A stretch of 64,000 bases of DNA from Plut-88900 sp963668115 (lineage in GTDB: Bacteria > Chloroflexota > Dehalococcoidia > Plut-88900): the NCBI GenBank assembly GCA_963668115.1, contig OY764147.1, forward strand, positions 2,852,001-2,916,000, in the 5' to 3' direction. Position 1 is the first letter of the stretch, and each line of letters opens with the position of its first letter. Positions 41,068-49,023 of this stretch are shown piece after piece. The notes under the pieces were generated by a model. That model had not been told where the DNA came from. It did not search any database and saw nothing but the letters and a program-made list of their open reading frames with translations. The position numbers were made by a program, and so were the translations under genes.

Positions 41068-42324
41068 ATGAACGTCGAATCAAAGAATCTGCCGCTCAGG
41101 AACATCAGGGTCGTGGACCTGACCCGGTACTGGGCCGGGCCCTACGCCACCCAGCTCATGGCCTCCCTCGGCGCCGAAGTCATACGCGTCGAGGCCACGG
41201 TATACGTCGACGCCGTCCGCTACATGCTCCCACCCGACGGCATAGAAGACACCGAGGACCCCCACAACCGCGGCTCTTACTTCCATATGGGCAACCGCAG
41301 CAAGAACAGCATAGCGCTGGATCTTCAGACTGAACGGGGTCGAGACCTCCTCCTTGGTCTCGTATCCATCGCCGACGTGGTAATCGAGAATTACAGCGCC
41401 CGGGTAATGGGCAACCTCCGCCTCGAATACGAAGACCTCGTAAAGGTCCGCCCCGACATCATCATGATGAGCATGCCCTCCTTCGGGAAATCGGGGCCCT
41501 ACAGGGACTACGTCTGCTTCGGTGAGGCCCTGGAGGGCATGACTGGCCTTTCCCACATGACCGGCCACCCCGACGGCCCCCCTGTACGCTCTTCCGGGGC
41601 CTACACAGACCCGGGGTCGGGGATGTGGGGGGTCTACGCCATACTTGCCGCCCTGCAAAGGCGGCAGCGTACGGGCCGGGGGTCCCGGATGGACTTGTCC
41701 CAGCAGGAGGGGTTCATCGGCATCCTCAGCGACTCGGTGCTCGACTACACCATGAATGGCCGCATCAGGAAACGCCTTGGCGCCCGACACCTCTCCCGCG
41801 CCCCCCAAAACGCCTACCGCTGCAAGGGCGATGACGAGTGGGTGGCCATCTCCGCCGAAAACGACCGCCACTGGGAGGCCTTGTGCACGGCGATGGGACG
41901 CAACGACCTCCTCCAAAATCCCCGGTACCGCCACATCCTGGGTCGGTTCCGCCTCCAGGATGAAATCGACGAGTCAATCAACGCCTGGACCACGGGGCTT
42001 GGAGCCAGGGAGGTCATGGCCCGACTCCAGGCATCCGGCATCCCCTGTGGTATCGTTAGCAAGGCCAACGACCTCTTCGAAGACCCACACTTCAAGGAGC
42101 GCAACTTCTTCGAAATCACGGACCATCCGTCCGTGGGCAAATTCCCCCACTTCGGGATGCCCTTCAAGATGTCGAAGACGCCCGGGGGAAGCCATTCCCA
42201 CGCTCCTCTCTACGGTGAGCACAACCGTCGGGTCTTCTGCGAAGTCCTCGGCCTTGGAGAGAACGAATACAACCGGTTGTTGGAAGGGCGTGTATCGGCC
42301 GAGGCCCCACTGATCGGCGACTAG
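41068..42324 (+). CDS. CaiB/BaiF family CoA transferase (paired paralogue)
   Basis: The 418-aa protein begins LPLRNIRVVDLTRYWAGPYA and has GAEVIRVEA, MGNRSKNSIALDLQTERG and FGEALEGMTGLSHMTG near the active site. It follows 39858 by one base, so translation is coupled. With the SDR and enoyl-CoA hydratase downstream it suggests CoA-thioester degradation of an acid: activation, hydration and oxidation. Confidence 0.91.
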   Translation: MNVESKNLPLRNIRVVDLTRYWAGPYATQLMASLGAEVIRVEATVYVDAVRYMLPPDGIEDTEDPHNRGSYFHMGNRSKNSIALDLQTERGRDLLLGLVSIADVVIENYSARVMGNLRLEYEDLVKVRPDIIMMSMPSFGKSGPYRDYVCFGEALEGMTGLSHMTGHPDGPPVRSSGAYTDPGSGMWGVYAILAALQRRQRTGRGSRMDLSQQEGFIGILSDSVLDYTMNGRIRKRLGARHLSRAPQNAYRCKGDDEWVAISAENDRHWEALCTAMGRNDLLQNPRYRHILGRFRLQDEIDESINAWTTGLGAREVMARLQASGIPCGIVSKANDLFEDPHFKERNFFEITDHPSVGKFPHFGMPFKMSKTPGGSHSHAPLYGEHNRRVFCEVLGLGENEYNRLLEGRVSAEAPLIGD

Positions 42325-42344
42325 TATCAGCGGAGGATTGCATC

Positions 42345-43106
42345 ATGGGCGATAGTTCAGACATTTCCGGCGAAGTCGCCATAGTTACCGGCGCCGCCCA
42401 GGGCATCGGGCGCGGCATTGCCCACGTCCTCGCCGAGGCCGGGGTTAAGATCGTCATCGGAGACATCCAGCCCGCCGAAAGGATCGTCTCCGAGATCAAG
42501 GACATGGGCGCCGAGGCCGTTGGCATGGTCATGGACACCAGCAACCCCAGGGAAGCCGACGCCCTCGTCGACCTCACCCTCAACCAATTCGGTCGATTGG
42601 ACATCCTCGTCAACAACGCCGGCATCGACGCACCCCGGGGCAACGCCTGGGACCTCCCCGACGACGAGTGGCGCCGCACCATAGACGTCAACGTCAACGG
42701 CGTCTTCTACTGCTCCAGGGCCGCCTTCAGGGTGATGATGGATGCAGACAAGGGCTTCATCGCCAACATGAGCTCCCAGGCCGCCCGCGTCGGGGAGCCC
42801 GGCATGTCCCCCGCCTACAACGCCAGCAAGGCGGCGCTCCTCGGCATGACCATGGAGTTCGCACTCCAGGGCGCCGGCTACGGTATCAGGGTCGTCGCCC
42901 TCATGCCCGGCGCCATCGACTCCCGTGAGCCCGGCTGGTCCGAAGAGCGCAAGGCCGAAGTCCTCGTCGAATACCCCCTCGGCATCGGCGCCCCTAGGGA
43001 CATCGGCGAGATGATCCGACACCTCGCCAGCCCCGCATCCAGGTGGGTGTCGGGCACGGCTGTGCAACTCACCGGCGGCTACCAGAGAGGCAAGTCATGG
43101 TTCTGA
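42345..43106 (+). CDS. Short-chain dehydrogenase/reductase (SDR)
   Basis: The 253-aa protein has the NAD(P) motif TGAAQGIGRGIA, NNAGID, catalytic S (MSSQAA) and YNASK. The acidic residue after the second strand (GDIQPAE) favours NAD. It probably oxidises a hydroxyacyl intermediate in the pathway of the adjacent CoA transferases and hydratase. Its end overlaps the next gene by 10 nt. Confidence 0.92.
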   Translation: MGDSSDISGEVAIVTGAAQGIGRGIAHVLAEAGVKIVIGDIQPAERIVSEIKDMGAEAVGMVMDTSNPREADALVDLTLNQFGRLDILVNNAGIDAPRGNAWDLPDDEWRRTIDVNVNGVFYCSRAAFRVMMDADKGFIANMSSQAARVGEPGMSPAYNASKAALLGMTMEFALQGAGYGIRVVALMPGAIDSREPGWSEERKAEVLVEYPLGIGAPRDIGEMIRHLASPASRWVSGTAVQLTGGYQRGKSWF

Positions 43107-43861
43107 AGTACGAAGTCCGCGACAGGATCGCCTACATCACGATGGACCGACCCCAGGCCATGAACGCCATCAACGAGGAGCTAAAGCAGAGGCTCCGCGA
43201 TGCCATAGAGGAGGTCGACCGCGACCCGAACGTCTGGGTCGCCATAGTCACCGGTGCTGGCGACAGGGCCTTCAGCGCCGGGGGTGACCTCAAGGAGTAC
43301 GTGACCCGAGAGCTTGAAGGCCCGGGCCAGCCTTACTCGATGTTCAAGCACTACGACCAGCCGATGTCCGTCAAGCCCTTCATTGCCGCCATTAACGGCT
43401 ACTGCCTCGCCGGCGGCCTTGAGCTTGCCATCGCCTGCGATATCAGGGTCGCCTCCGAAACTGCCTCCTTCGGCTGCCCCGAGCCCCGCTGGGGGCTCCT
43501 CCACGGCTACGGTGCTATGCGACTCCCCAAAATAATCGCCATGTCCGACGCCATGGAGCTCCTGTTAACCGGCGACTTCATAGATGCCGAAAAGGCCTTG
43601 CGTATCGGCTTGGTGAGCCGTGTTGTGCCCCCCGACGCCCTCATGCCCACCGCCGAGTCCATAGCCCGGCGCATCTGCGAAAACGCTCCTCTCTCCGTAC
43701 GCGTCACCCGGGACCTCGCCTACCGCGGCGCCAACATGCCCCACAACGAGGCCCTCCACCTAGTCCACACCCTCATGTCAGCCCTCTACGAAAGCGCCGA
43801 CAGCAAAGAAGGCCCCAAAGCCTTCTCCGAAAAACGAAAACCCAACTACCAGGCCCGCTAA
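43097..43861 (+). CDS. Enoyl-CoA hydratase/isomerase family protein
   Basis: The 254-aa crotonase-fold protein begins MVLKYEVRDRIAYITMDRPQ and has AFSAGGDLKEY (oxyanion hole) and PFIAAINGYCLAGGLELA. E in CPEPRWGLLHGYGA is one likely catalytic residue. I start at ATG 43097, after GAGAGG, so it overlaps the SDR stop; the upstream ATG-like starts lie in the SDR gene. Function: hydration or isomerisation of an unsaturated acyl-CoA. Confidence 0.92.
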   Translation: MVLKYEVRDRIAYITMDRPQAMNAINEELKQRLRDAIEEVDRDPNVWVAIVTGAGDRAFSAGGDLKEYVTRELEGPGQPYSMFKHYDQPMSVKPFIAAINGYCLAGGLELAIACDIRVASETASFGCPEPRWGLLHGYGAMRLPKIIAMSDAMELLLTGDFIDAEKALRIGLVSRVVPPDALMPTAESIARRICENAPLSVRVTRDLAYRGANMPHNEALHLVHTLMSALYESADSKEGPKAFSEKRKPNYQAR

Positions 43862-43891
43862 CCACATTCACCCCCACCCCCATCACCCACC

Positions 43892-43983
43892 TCCGAGGGG
43901 AGCCTGTCCGCCTATGGCGGATCATTCCCGCCCTTTTAACCCGTCATTCCCGCCCCTCTCTATCGTCATTCCTGCGGAGGCAG
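43892..43983 (+). repeat. Dispersed intergenic repeat modules before the tandem array
   Basis: CCTGTCCGCCTATGGCGGAT and CATTCCCG units, then GTCATTCCTGCGGAGGCAG; the same modules occur at about 21610, 25230 and 46612. Confidence 0.75.
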
Positions 43984-44361
43984 GAATCCATCCCTCCTGA
44001 ACAACCACCTACATCCTAGCAATCCATCCCTTCCCCGGTGTGGGGGTTCCGTTCGCCCTGAGTTTGTCGAAGGGTCGCTAGAACGGAATGGGGGCGGCTC
44101 ACGCCTCTCCAACCCCCCACCCCCCTTAACCCGCCATTCCCGCCCTTTACACCGTCATTCCCACGGAGGTGGGAATCCATCCCTCCTGAACAACCACCTA
44201 CATCCTAGCAATCCATCCCTTCCCCGGTGTGGGGGTTCCGTTCGCCCTGAGTTTGTCGAAGGGTCGCTAGAACGGAATGGGGGCGGCTCACGCCTCTCCA
44301 ACCCCCCACCCCCCTTAACCCGCCATTCCCGCCCTTTACACCGTCATTCCCACGGAGGTGG
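43984..44361 (+). repeat. 189-bp tandem repeat, copies 1 and 2
   Basis: The unit starting GAATCCATCCCTCCTGAACA at 43984 repeats exactly at 44173 (period 189) and contains CATCCTAGCAATCCATCCCT, TTCGCCCTGAGTTTGTCGAA and GTCATTCCCACGGAGGTGG. The third copy starts at 44362 and is split by the IS30 element. The copies look nearly identical, suggesting recent duplication. Confidence 0.9.
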
Positions 44362-45354
44362 GAAGGTGGATTCACATTTCAAGTGCAACACGCTATCCAA
44401 GAAGACTTCCGCCGGGGTTTTGTAGCCCAGGCACTTGCGGGGCGTATTGTTGTAGGCCTGAAGCATCCGGGTAAACCGCTCCTGGGACAATGCCGCCAGG
44501 TCGGTCTTGCGGGGCAGGGTACGCCGCAGCCGGCCGATGGCGTTCTCCACACCTCCCTTCTGCCAGGGGGAGTGGGTATCGCAGAAGAAGGTCTGGATAC
44601 CGAGATCGTGGAGCCGGTAGTGGAGGGCGAACTCGGTGCCGTTGTCGAAGGTAACGGTCTGGCGCCATTGGGGAGGCAACAGACCCAACACCTGGGACAT
44701 GGCCTGGGCGATGGGCCTGGAAGCCTTGCCGGGTGGTCTGAGGGCGATGAGGATGCGGGAGTGGCGTTCGTGGAGGGTGAGGACGGCATGCCCATAGGTT
44801 CTGAAGAGCATCAGGTCGGCCTCCCAGTGGCCCGGGGTGAGGCGGTCATCGGCGGACTGGGGGCGCTCGGTGATGGGGCGACGCAAAGCCATGAAGGAGG
44901 CGGGGCTGTGGCCTTTGCGGGATCTCCGACCCCGCTTCGACTTGGCATGGGGCAGGTAGTAGCGCCAGCTGTAGTCCTTCTTGCGTGCCATCTGGGCGTA
45001 TATGAACCTGTAGATGCTCTCATGGGAGATGACCTTGCTGCCCGACTCCATAGCCAGCCGACCCGACACCTGCTCCGGTGACCACCTCTGCTCGAGCCGG
45101 GACAGGACCTTGTCCCGCAGTACCTCGTCCCGCTCCAGTCTAGACCCGCGCCAACGCCGGGCATGGGCCTGCTGGTCCGCATACCGGGGCTGGTACCCCT
45201 GAGTCCTGGAACCATTGCGCTTCAGCTCCCTAGCCACTGTCGATGGCGAGCGATCCAGACTTGCTGCGATTTGGCGGATCGATAGTCCCGAGGCATGTAG
45301 TCGGGCAATCTCACACCTCTCTTCAATACTGAGATGTCTATAAGTTCTTCCCAT
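44344..45354 (-). CDS. IS30-family transposase
   Basis: The 336-aa protein has the N-terminal HTH of IS30 (YRHLSIEERCEIARLHASGL), then a DDE core: D in GHWEADLMLF, D in VTFDNGTEF and E in GGVENAIGRLR. All parts are intact. The stop codon (44344-44346) lies 19 nt outside the element's left end (44365), so the last six residues and stop are supplied by the host repeat. The ATG at 45354 is near the right end, as expected. Confidence 0.95.
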   Translation of the reverse strand: MGRTYRHLSIEERCEIARLHASGLSIRQIAASLDRSPSTVARELKRNGSRTQGYQPRYADQQAHARRWRGSRLERDEVLRDKVLSRLEQRWSPEQVSGRLAMESGSKVISHESIYRFIYAQMARKKDYSWRYYLPHAKSKRGRRSRKGHSPASFMALRRPITERPQSADDRLTPGHWEADLMLFRTYGHAVLTLHERHSRILIALRPPGKASRPIAQAMSQVLGLLPPQWRQTVTFDNGTEFALHYRLHDLGIQTFFCDTHSPWQKGGVENAIGRLRRTLPRKTDLAALSQERFTRMLQAYNNTPRKCLGYKTPAEVFLDSVLHLKCESTFPPPWE

Positions 45355-45398
45355 GACAACACCTTAACCAGGTGTTGCACTTCGTTTGTGAATTTAGC
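44365..45398 (-). mobile_element. IS30-family insertion sequence, complete, about 1.03 kb
   Basis: Ends were read from an empty-site comparison: intact repeat copies read GGTGGGAATCCATCC, while here the left flank ends GGTGGGAA (44364) and the right flank begins GAATCCATCC (45399). GAA is duplicated (44362-44364, 45399-45401) as a 3-bp target duplication. Imperfect terminal inverted repeats share ATTCACA-N4-AAGTGCAACAC (44370-44391 and 45372-45393). The element carries one transposase gene on the minus strand. Confidence 0.9.
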
Positions 45399-45535
45399 GA
45401 ATCCATCCCTCCTGAACAACCACCTACATCCTAGCAATCCATCCCTTCCCCGGTGTGGGGGTTCCGTTCGCCCTGAGTTTGTCGAAGGGTCGCTAGAACG
45501 GAATGGGGGCGACCCGCGTCTCCCCACCCCCAAAA
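45399..45535 (+). repeat. 189-bp tandem repeat, third copy (right part)
   Basis: This continues the copy that begins at 44362, after the IS. It matches the unit from GAATCCATCCCTCC to AGAACGGAATGGGGGCG, then diverges (GACCCGCGTCTCC). Confidence 0.85.
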
Positions 45536-45564
45536 ATTCCCCCCCAAATTGCGCCTTTTACCTA

Positions 45565-45592
45565 TTGACTTCTACGATATACATTCTACACT
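45565..45592 (+). promoter_or_regulatory. Possible promoter of the gene at 45620
   Basis: TTGACT (45565-45570), 16-nt spacer, TACACT (45587-45592). The leader then contains TTTAGACCCGAT twice directly before the ATG. Confidence 0.45.
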
Positions 45593-45619
45593 AAAGTTTA
45601 GACCCGATATTTAGACCCG

Positions 45620-46882
45620 ATGTCTACACCCAAACATCACAACAAATCTTTGTCAAAACACCGACGCCCCTCTCCCGGGGCGCCTGCTCAAGAGGCGGTT
45701 GGTCTCCCCATGCCCGACTCCCTCGCGGATGCCCGCGGCCCCAGGCCGCGGAAGAATGCCCGTACCCAGGCTACCTACCAGGGCACGGATGCCTGCGGCA
45801 TTGCGCCGCGGATGAATCCCCGCTCCGCCTTACCGGGCGTCGATGCGGATGCCTGCGGCACTGCGCCGCGGAAGACTCCCCGCTCCGCCTCACCGGGGGT
45901 TGAAGCGGATGCCTGCGGCATTGCGCCGCGGATGACTTCCCGCTCCGCCTTACCGGGTGTTGCAGCGGATGCCCGCAGCCGAAGGCCGCGGAAGACTTCC
46001 CGCCCCGTCGGGCGCGGTAGAAGGCCCAGGGGCCGTCGCCCCAACCGTCGCCGCTCCCTGAACTACGTTCGCCCCTCCCTGCCCCGCCTGTCACCCGACA
46101 GCACCGGCATAGACGGCGAAATAGCCCTCCTCCGCTCCCTGACCAACCGCCTCTTGAGCACGCGCCCCCTCGACTACACCCAGATCAACCGCTGCCTCCG
46201 ACTCATCATCCGTGCCTACTCCGCCCAGGCCAAGGCCCCCAAACAGCTCACCGACGAAGAGCAAATAGACAACCTGATCAAGAAGGTCGTCCAAAAGTCC
46301 GTGGACGATGGCGAGATCGGCATCTTCGACCTCCTCCCTGTCCGCAAGGCCAAACCCGGCGACAAATGGTGGCCCTGGAGAGACCTGATACCCCTCCGAA
46401 CCCGGCGTGAATACGGCCTCATTGACCCCAACGACCCCTGGCCCCACGAAGATGAAGAATACTTCGCCGCAATGGACGCCCTGGATAAGGACGAGTACGA
46501 CTACCTGCTCGACGATGACGAAGACGATGACCCTGACGAAGACCCACCCTACGACGACCCGTCCTATGACGACAACCTAGACGATGACGAATTCCCACCC
46601 CTTGACCTACCTGTCATTCCTGCGGAGGTCGCAGATGTCGAAGATGCGCCTAGGCGTGCGCCGAGGCGTGCAGGAATCCATCCCTCCGAAACAACCACGC
46701 ACAACCTCGCAACTCACCCCGCCCCCTCCCCCGATCCCTCCTTCACCCCCATCCAGTCAGGCGCCCCCAACTACTGGGAAACCGACTCCTTCTCCTCCCC
46801 CGTAGACCCGACCGGCCCGTCCCCCGACTGTGCCGACCCCAACCCCCCACCCCACATCGCCCGCGGCCGCCCCCCTCCCTGA
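45620..46882 (+). CDS. Repeat-expanded hypothetical protein
   Basis: The 420-aa reading frame is mixed. Residues about 37-130 are five 20-residue units (ADACGIAPRMTSRSALPGV type) from exact 60-bp repeats. The centre (about 155-245: EIALLRSLTNRLLSTRPL, TQINRCLRLIIRAYSAQ) resembles short helical terminase-small-subunit-like proteins I recall from Chloroflexota, at low confidence. After this comes a very acidic stretch (DDDEDDDPDEDPPYDD), then an in-frame intergenic repeat (nucleotides 46610-46690). Only the central domain is likely ancestral. No Shine-Dalgarno precedes the ATG, and it lies next to an IS. Confidence 0.5.
   Translation: MSTPKHHNKSLSKHRRPSPGAPAQEAVGLPMPDSLADARGPRPRKNARTQATYQGTDACGIAPRMNPRSALPGVDADACGTAPRKTPRSASPGVEADACGIAPRMTSRSALPGVAADARSRRPRKTSRPVGRGRRPRGRRPNRRRSLNYVRPSLPRLSPDSTGIDGEIALLRSLTNRLLSTRPLDYTQINRCLRLIIRAYSAQAKAPKQLTDEEQIDNLIKKVVQKSVDDGEIGIFDLLPVRKAKPGDKWWPWRDLIPLRTRREYGLIDPNDPWPHEDEEYFAAMDALDKDEYDYLLDDDEDDDPDEDPPYDDPSYDDNLDDDEFPPLDLPVIPAEVADVEDAPRRAPRRAGIHPSETTTHNLATHPAPSPDPSFTPIQSGAPNYWETDSFSSPVDPTGPSPDCADPNPPPHIARGRPPP
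45728..46012 (+). repeat. 60-bp tandem repeats, about five units
   Basis: Units begin GGATGCC(C/T)GCGGC or similar at 45728, 45788, 45848, 45908 and 45968, exactly 60 nt apart. Each carries CGCGG palindromes. The period keeps the reading frame. Confidence 0.9.
46610..46690 (+). repeat. Intergenic-type repeat inside a reading frame
   Basis: GTCATTCCTGCGGAGGTCGC, GTCGAAGATGCGCCTAGGCG and CAGGAATCCATCCCTCCGAA are the parts of the family seen at 21640-21720 and 43965-43995, here within the frame of the gene at 45620. Confidence 0.8.
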
Positions 46883-46957
46883 CTCCCATAGACCCGCACC
46901 CCAAAAACCGAATAACCGCCATTCCACCTTCCCTCCATCATTCCCGCTCTTCTCTAT

Positions 46958-47025
46958 CGTCATTCCCGTGCCCCGACCGGGCTGAAAGTGCGCCTATGGC
47001 GTGAATCCAGGGTCTCCCCACCCAC
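46958..47025 (+). repeat. Dispersed intergenic repeat
   Basis: GTCATTCCCGTGCCCCGACC...GCTGAAAGTGCGCCTATGGC...GTGAATCCAGG; the same modules as 22438 and 21680. The space 46883-47058 holds nothing else. Confidence 0.75.
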
Positions 47026-47058
47026 CCCTCCCCCGTAGGGACGACCGGCAGGCTACAC

Positions 47059-47198
47059 CTACACCCCTCCCACCTCCCCCCGATACGGAATCGACGAACT
47101 CGCCCCCGGCCTCTGCACGGAAACCGACGCCGCCCTGTTCGCAAAACCCACCGCCTCAGACAACGACACCCCTTCGCTCAACCGTGCCGCCAGCCCCC
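47059..47198 (-). pseudogene. Out-of-frame C-terminal part of the ribokinase gene
   Basis: In the +1-shifted frame this encodes LAARLSEGVSLSEAVGFANR, then AASVSVQRPGASSSIP, a standard ribokinase C-terminal helix-strand pattern, ending at TAG (47061-47059). It shows that the frame break is recent or a sequencing error. Confidence 0.8.
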
Positions 47199-48038
47199 GA
47201 GAAAGCAGTCCCCCGCCCCCGTCGGGTCCACAGCCTCCACCTCGACGCCCGGGTGCAGGGTGTCCTCATCCGCAGTGACGACCAATGCGCCCGCCTTCCC
47301 CAGCGTCACTATCGCGCATCCCGCCCCTCTCGCCACCGGCCCGCGAGCCGCCGCCACAATGCTCTCCCGTTCCTCCGGCGTCCCTGTGAGCCCCGACATC
47401 TCCGCCAGTTCCGTCTCGTTCAGGCAAAGGACGTCCACCAGTGAAAGAAGGGCGTCTGGCAGAGGCCGCGCTGGAGCCGTATTGAGGATGGTCGTGACGC
47501 CCCCCTCTCTGGCAATGGCAAGGAACCTCTGCACCGCCTCGACGGGCACTTCAAGCTGCGCTAAAGCAACACCCGCATCGGCGATAAGGCTGGACTGTGC
47601 GCCCACAGACTCGGCAGACAAGCGGGAGTTCGCCCCCACCGCCACCACTATCGTGTTCTCCGCCTCCGCATCGACCGTTATTAGCGCCACCCCCGTCGGA
47701 ACGTCCGCCCGACCCACCCCCTCCGCCCCGATCCCTTCTTCCCCCATGAACGCCAGCAGCTCCTCGCCAAACGGGTCTTCCCCCACGCTCCCGAGCATGT
47801 ACACCGGCCCACGCCCGAGTCGCCTCGCCGCAACGGCCTGGTTCAGCCCCTTGCCTCCCGCCACACGGGTGATTCCGGTAGCGAATACCGTCTCCCCGGG
47901 CCGGGGCATCCTCTCCGCCGTGGCTATCAGGTCCATGTTGATGCCCCCGGCTACTACAATCGGCTTGATGTTAAGATGCTCCTTACCTGAGGCTCGGCCT
48001 TGCACAATATACCCCAACCGGGCCTCGCATTGCCCCAC
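47178..48038 (-). CDS. Ribokinase-like PfkB carbohydrate kinase, C-terminally frameshifted
   Basis: The protein has VVAGGINMDLIATAERMPRP, FATGITRVAGGKGLNQAVA and the catalytic DPTGAGDCF of ribokinase/PfkB kinases, but stops ten residues after that motif start. The missing C-terminus (LAARLSEGVSLSEAVGFANR and on to TAG at 47061-47059) continues in another frame. One extra C in the run 47194-47198 would restore it. The start is uncertain: GTG 48038 is possible, yet AAGGAG lies close to codon 24. It is divergent from a nucleoside hydrolase, which would release ribose for it. Confidence 0.8.
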   Translation of the reverse strand: MGQCEARLGYIVQGRASGKEHLNIKPIVVAGGINMDLIATAERMPRPGETVFATGITRVAGGKGLNQAVAARRLGRGPVYMLGSVGEDPFGEELLAFMGEEGIGAEGVGRADVPTGVALITVDAEAENTIVVAVGANSRLSAESVGAQSSLIADAGVALAQLEVPVEAVQRFLAIAREGGVTTILNTAPARPLPDALLSLVDVLCLNETELAEMSGLTGTPEERESIVAAARGPVARGAGCAIVTLGKAGALVVTADEDTLHPGVEVEAVDPTGAGDCFLGGWRHG

Positions 48039-48055
48039 AATCGGAGGTGCTTCAA

Positions 48056-49018
48056 ATGCCTAAACCTATCATCCTCGACGTTGACGCCGGCGTCGACGAC
48101 GCCCTCGCCATCCTCCTCGCCCTCGCCTCGCCGGAGGTGGAGGTGGTCGGCATCACCACGGTCAGCGGCAACGTCCACGTCGACAAGTGCACCAGGAACG
48201 TGCTGCGCATACTTTCCTTCGTCGACGAAGAAAAGAGGCCGCCGGTGTTCAAGGGTGAGTCGGCGCCCTTGGTGAAAGAGCTCTATACCGCTGCCGCCGT
48301 CCACGGTGAGGACGGCCTTGGCGACTTGGGCGACGACTACTACCCCGACCTCGACTGGGGCCTCCTGTCCGAAAAGCACGCCGTGCAAGCCCTGGCTGAC
48401 ATGGTCGACGAGAAGCCGGGCGAGGTCACCATAGTCGCCACCGGCCCCGTGACCAACGTCGCCCGTGCCGTCCAGCAGTCCCCCGACAAGATGGCCAAGA
48501 CCGCAGAAATCGTCATCATGGGCGGCGCCGTCGACGCCCCCGGCAACATCGAGCCCCTCTACGCCGCCGAGTTCAACACCTACGTTGACCCCGAGGCCCT
48601 CGACGTCCTCCTCGAATCGGGCATCTCCCTGACCTTCGTTCCCACCGACGCCACCCACGGCATCGGCCTGATGAGAAGCGCCGCCCATGAGTGGTTCCTA
48701 GACAAGGGTGGCAGGGCCGGCCGCTTCGCCTACGACTGCTGCCAGTTCTACATGGACTTCACCCAGGCTCAAAGCGGCTTCGACGGAACCTACATGCACG
48801 ACCCCATGGCCACCGCCGTCGTCATTGACCCATCTCTAATGACCGACGCCCCCCGTCGTATCCACGTCGAAGTCAAGGAAGGCCTGACCAGGGGAATGAC
48901 CGTCCCCTACCGCCCTCCGGCAAACGTAGAAATAGAACCCAACTGCCGCGTCGCCTCCGAGGTTGACGGTGACCGCTTCATCGAAATGCTCCTGTCGAGG
49001 GTCGGGGGACTGGCTTAA
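48056..49018 (+). CDS. Inosine-uridine preferring nucleoside hydrolase family protein
   Basis: The 320-aa protein starts MPKPIILDVDAGVDDALAIL, the calcium-binding DxDxGxDD motif of nucleoside hydrolases, with D8, D10, D14 and D15. It also has GITTVSGNVHVDKCTRNVLR and ATGPVTNVARA. It cleaves ribonucleosides to base and ribose. CGGAGG precedes ATG 48056. The divergent ribokinase-like gene fits a nucleoside/ribose salvage pair. Confidence 0.93.
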   Translation: MPKPIILDVDAGVDDALAILLALASPEVEVVGITTVSGNVHVDKCTRNVLRILSFVDEEKRPPVFKGESAPLVKELYTAAAVHGEDGLGDLGDDYYPDLDWGLLSEKHAVQALADMVDEKPGEVTIVATGPVTNVARAVQQSPDKMAKTAEIVIMGGAVDAPGNIEPLYAAEFNTYVDPEALDVLLESGISLTFVPTDATHGIGLMRSAAHEWFLDKGGRAGRFAYDCCQFYMDFTQAQSGFDGTYMHDPMATAVVIDPSLMTDAPRRIHVEVKEGLTRGMTVPYRPPANVEIEPNCRVASEVDGDRFIEMLLSRVGGLA

Positions 49019-49023
49019 GGAAG

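Noticed and set aside
43984..44361. 189-bp tandem repeat as a CRISPR or replication origin
   Set aside because: No spacer structure and no DnaA-box cluster; the unit is made of dispersed intergenic modules.
45728..46012. Regular 60-bp repeats as a possible CRISPR array
   Set aside because: The whole 60-bp unit is repeated with few changes; there are no unique spacers and no cas genes.
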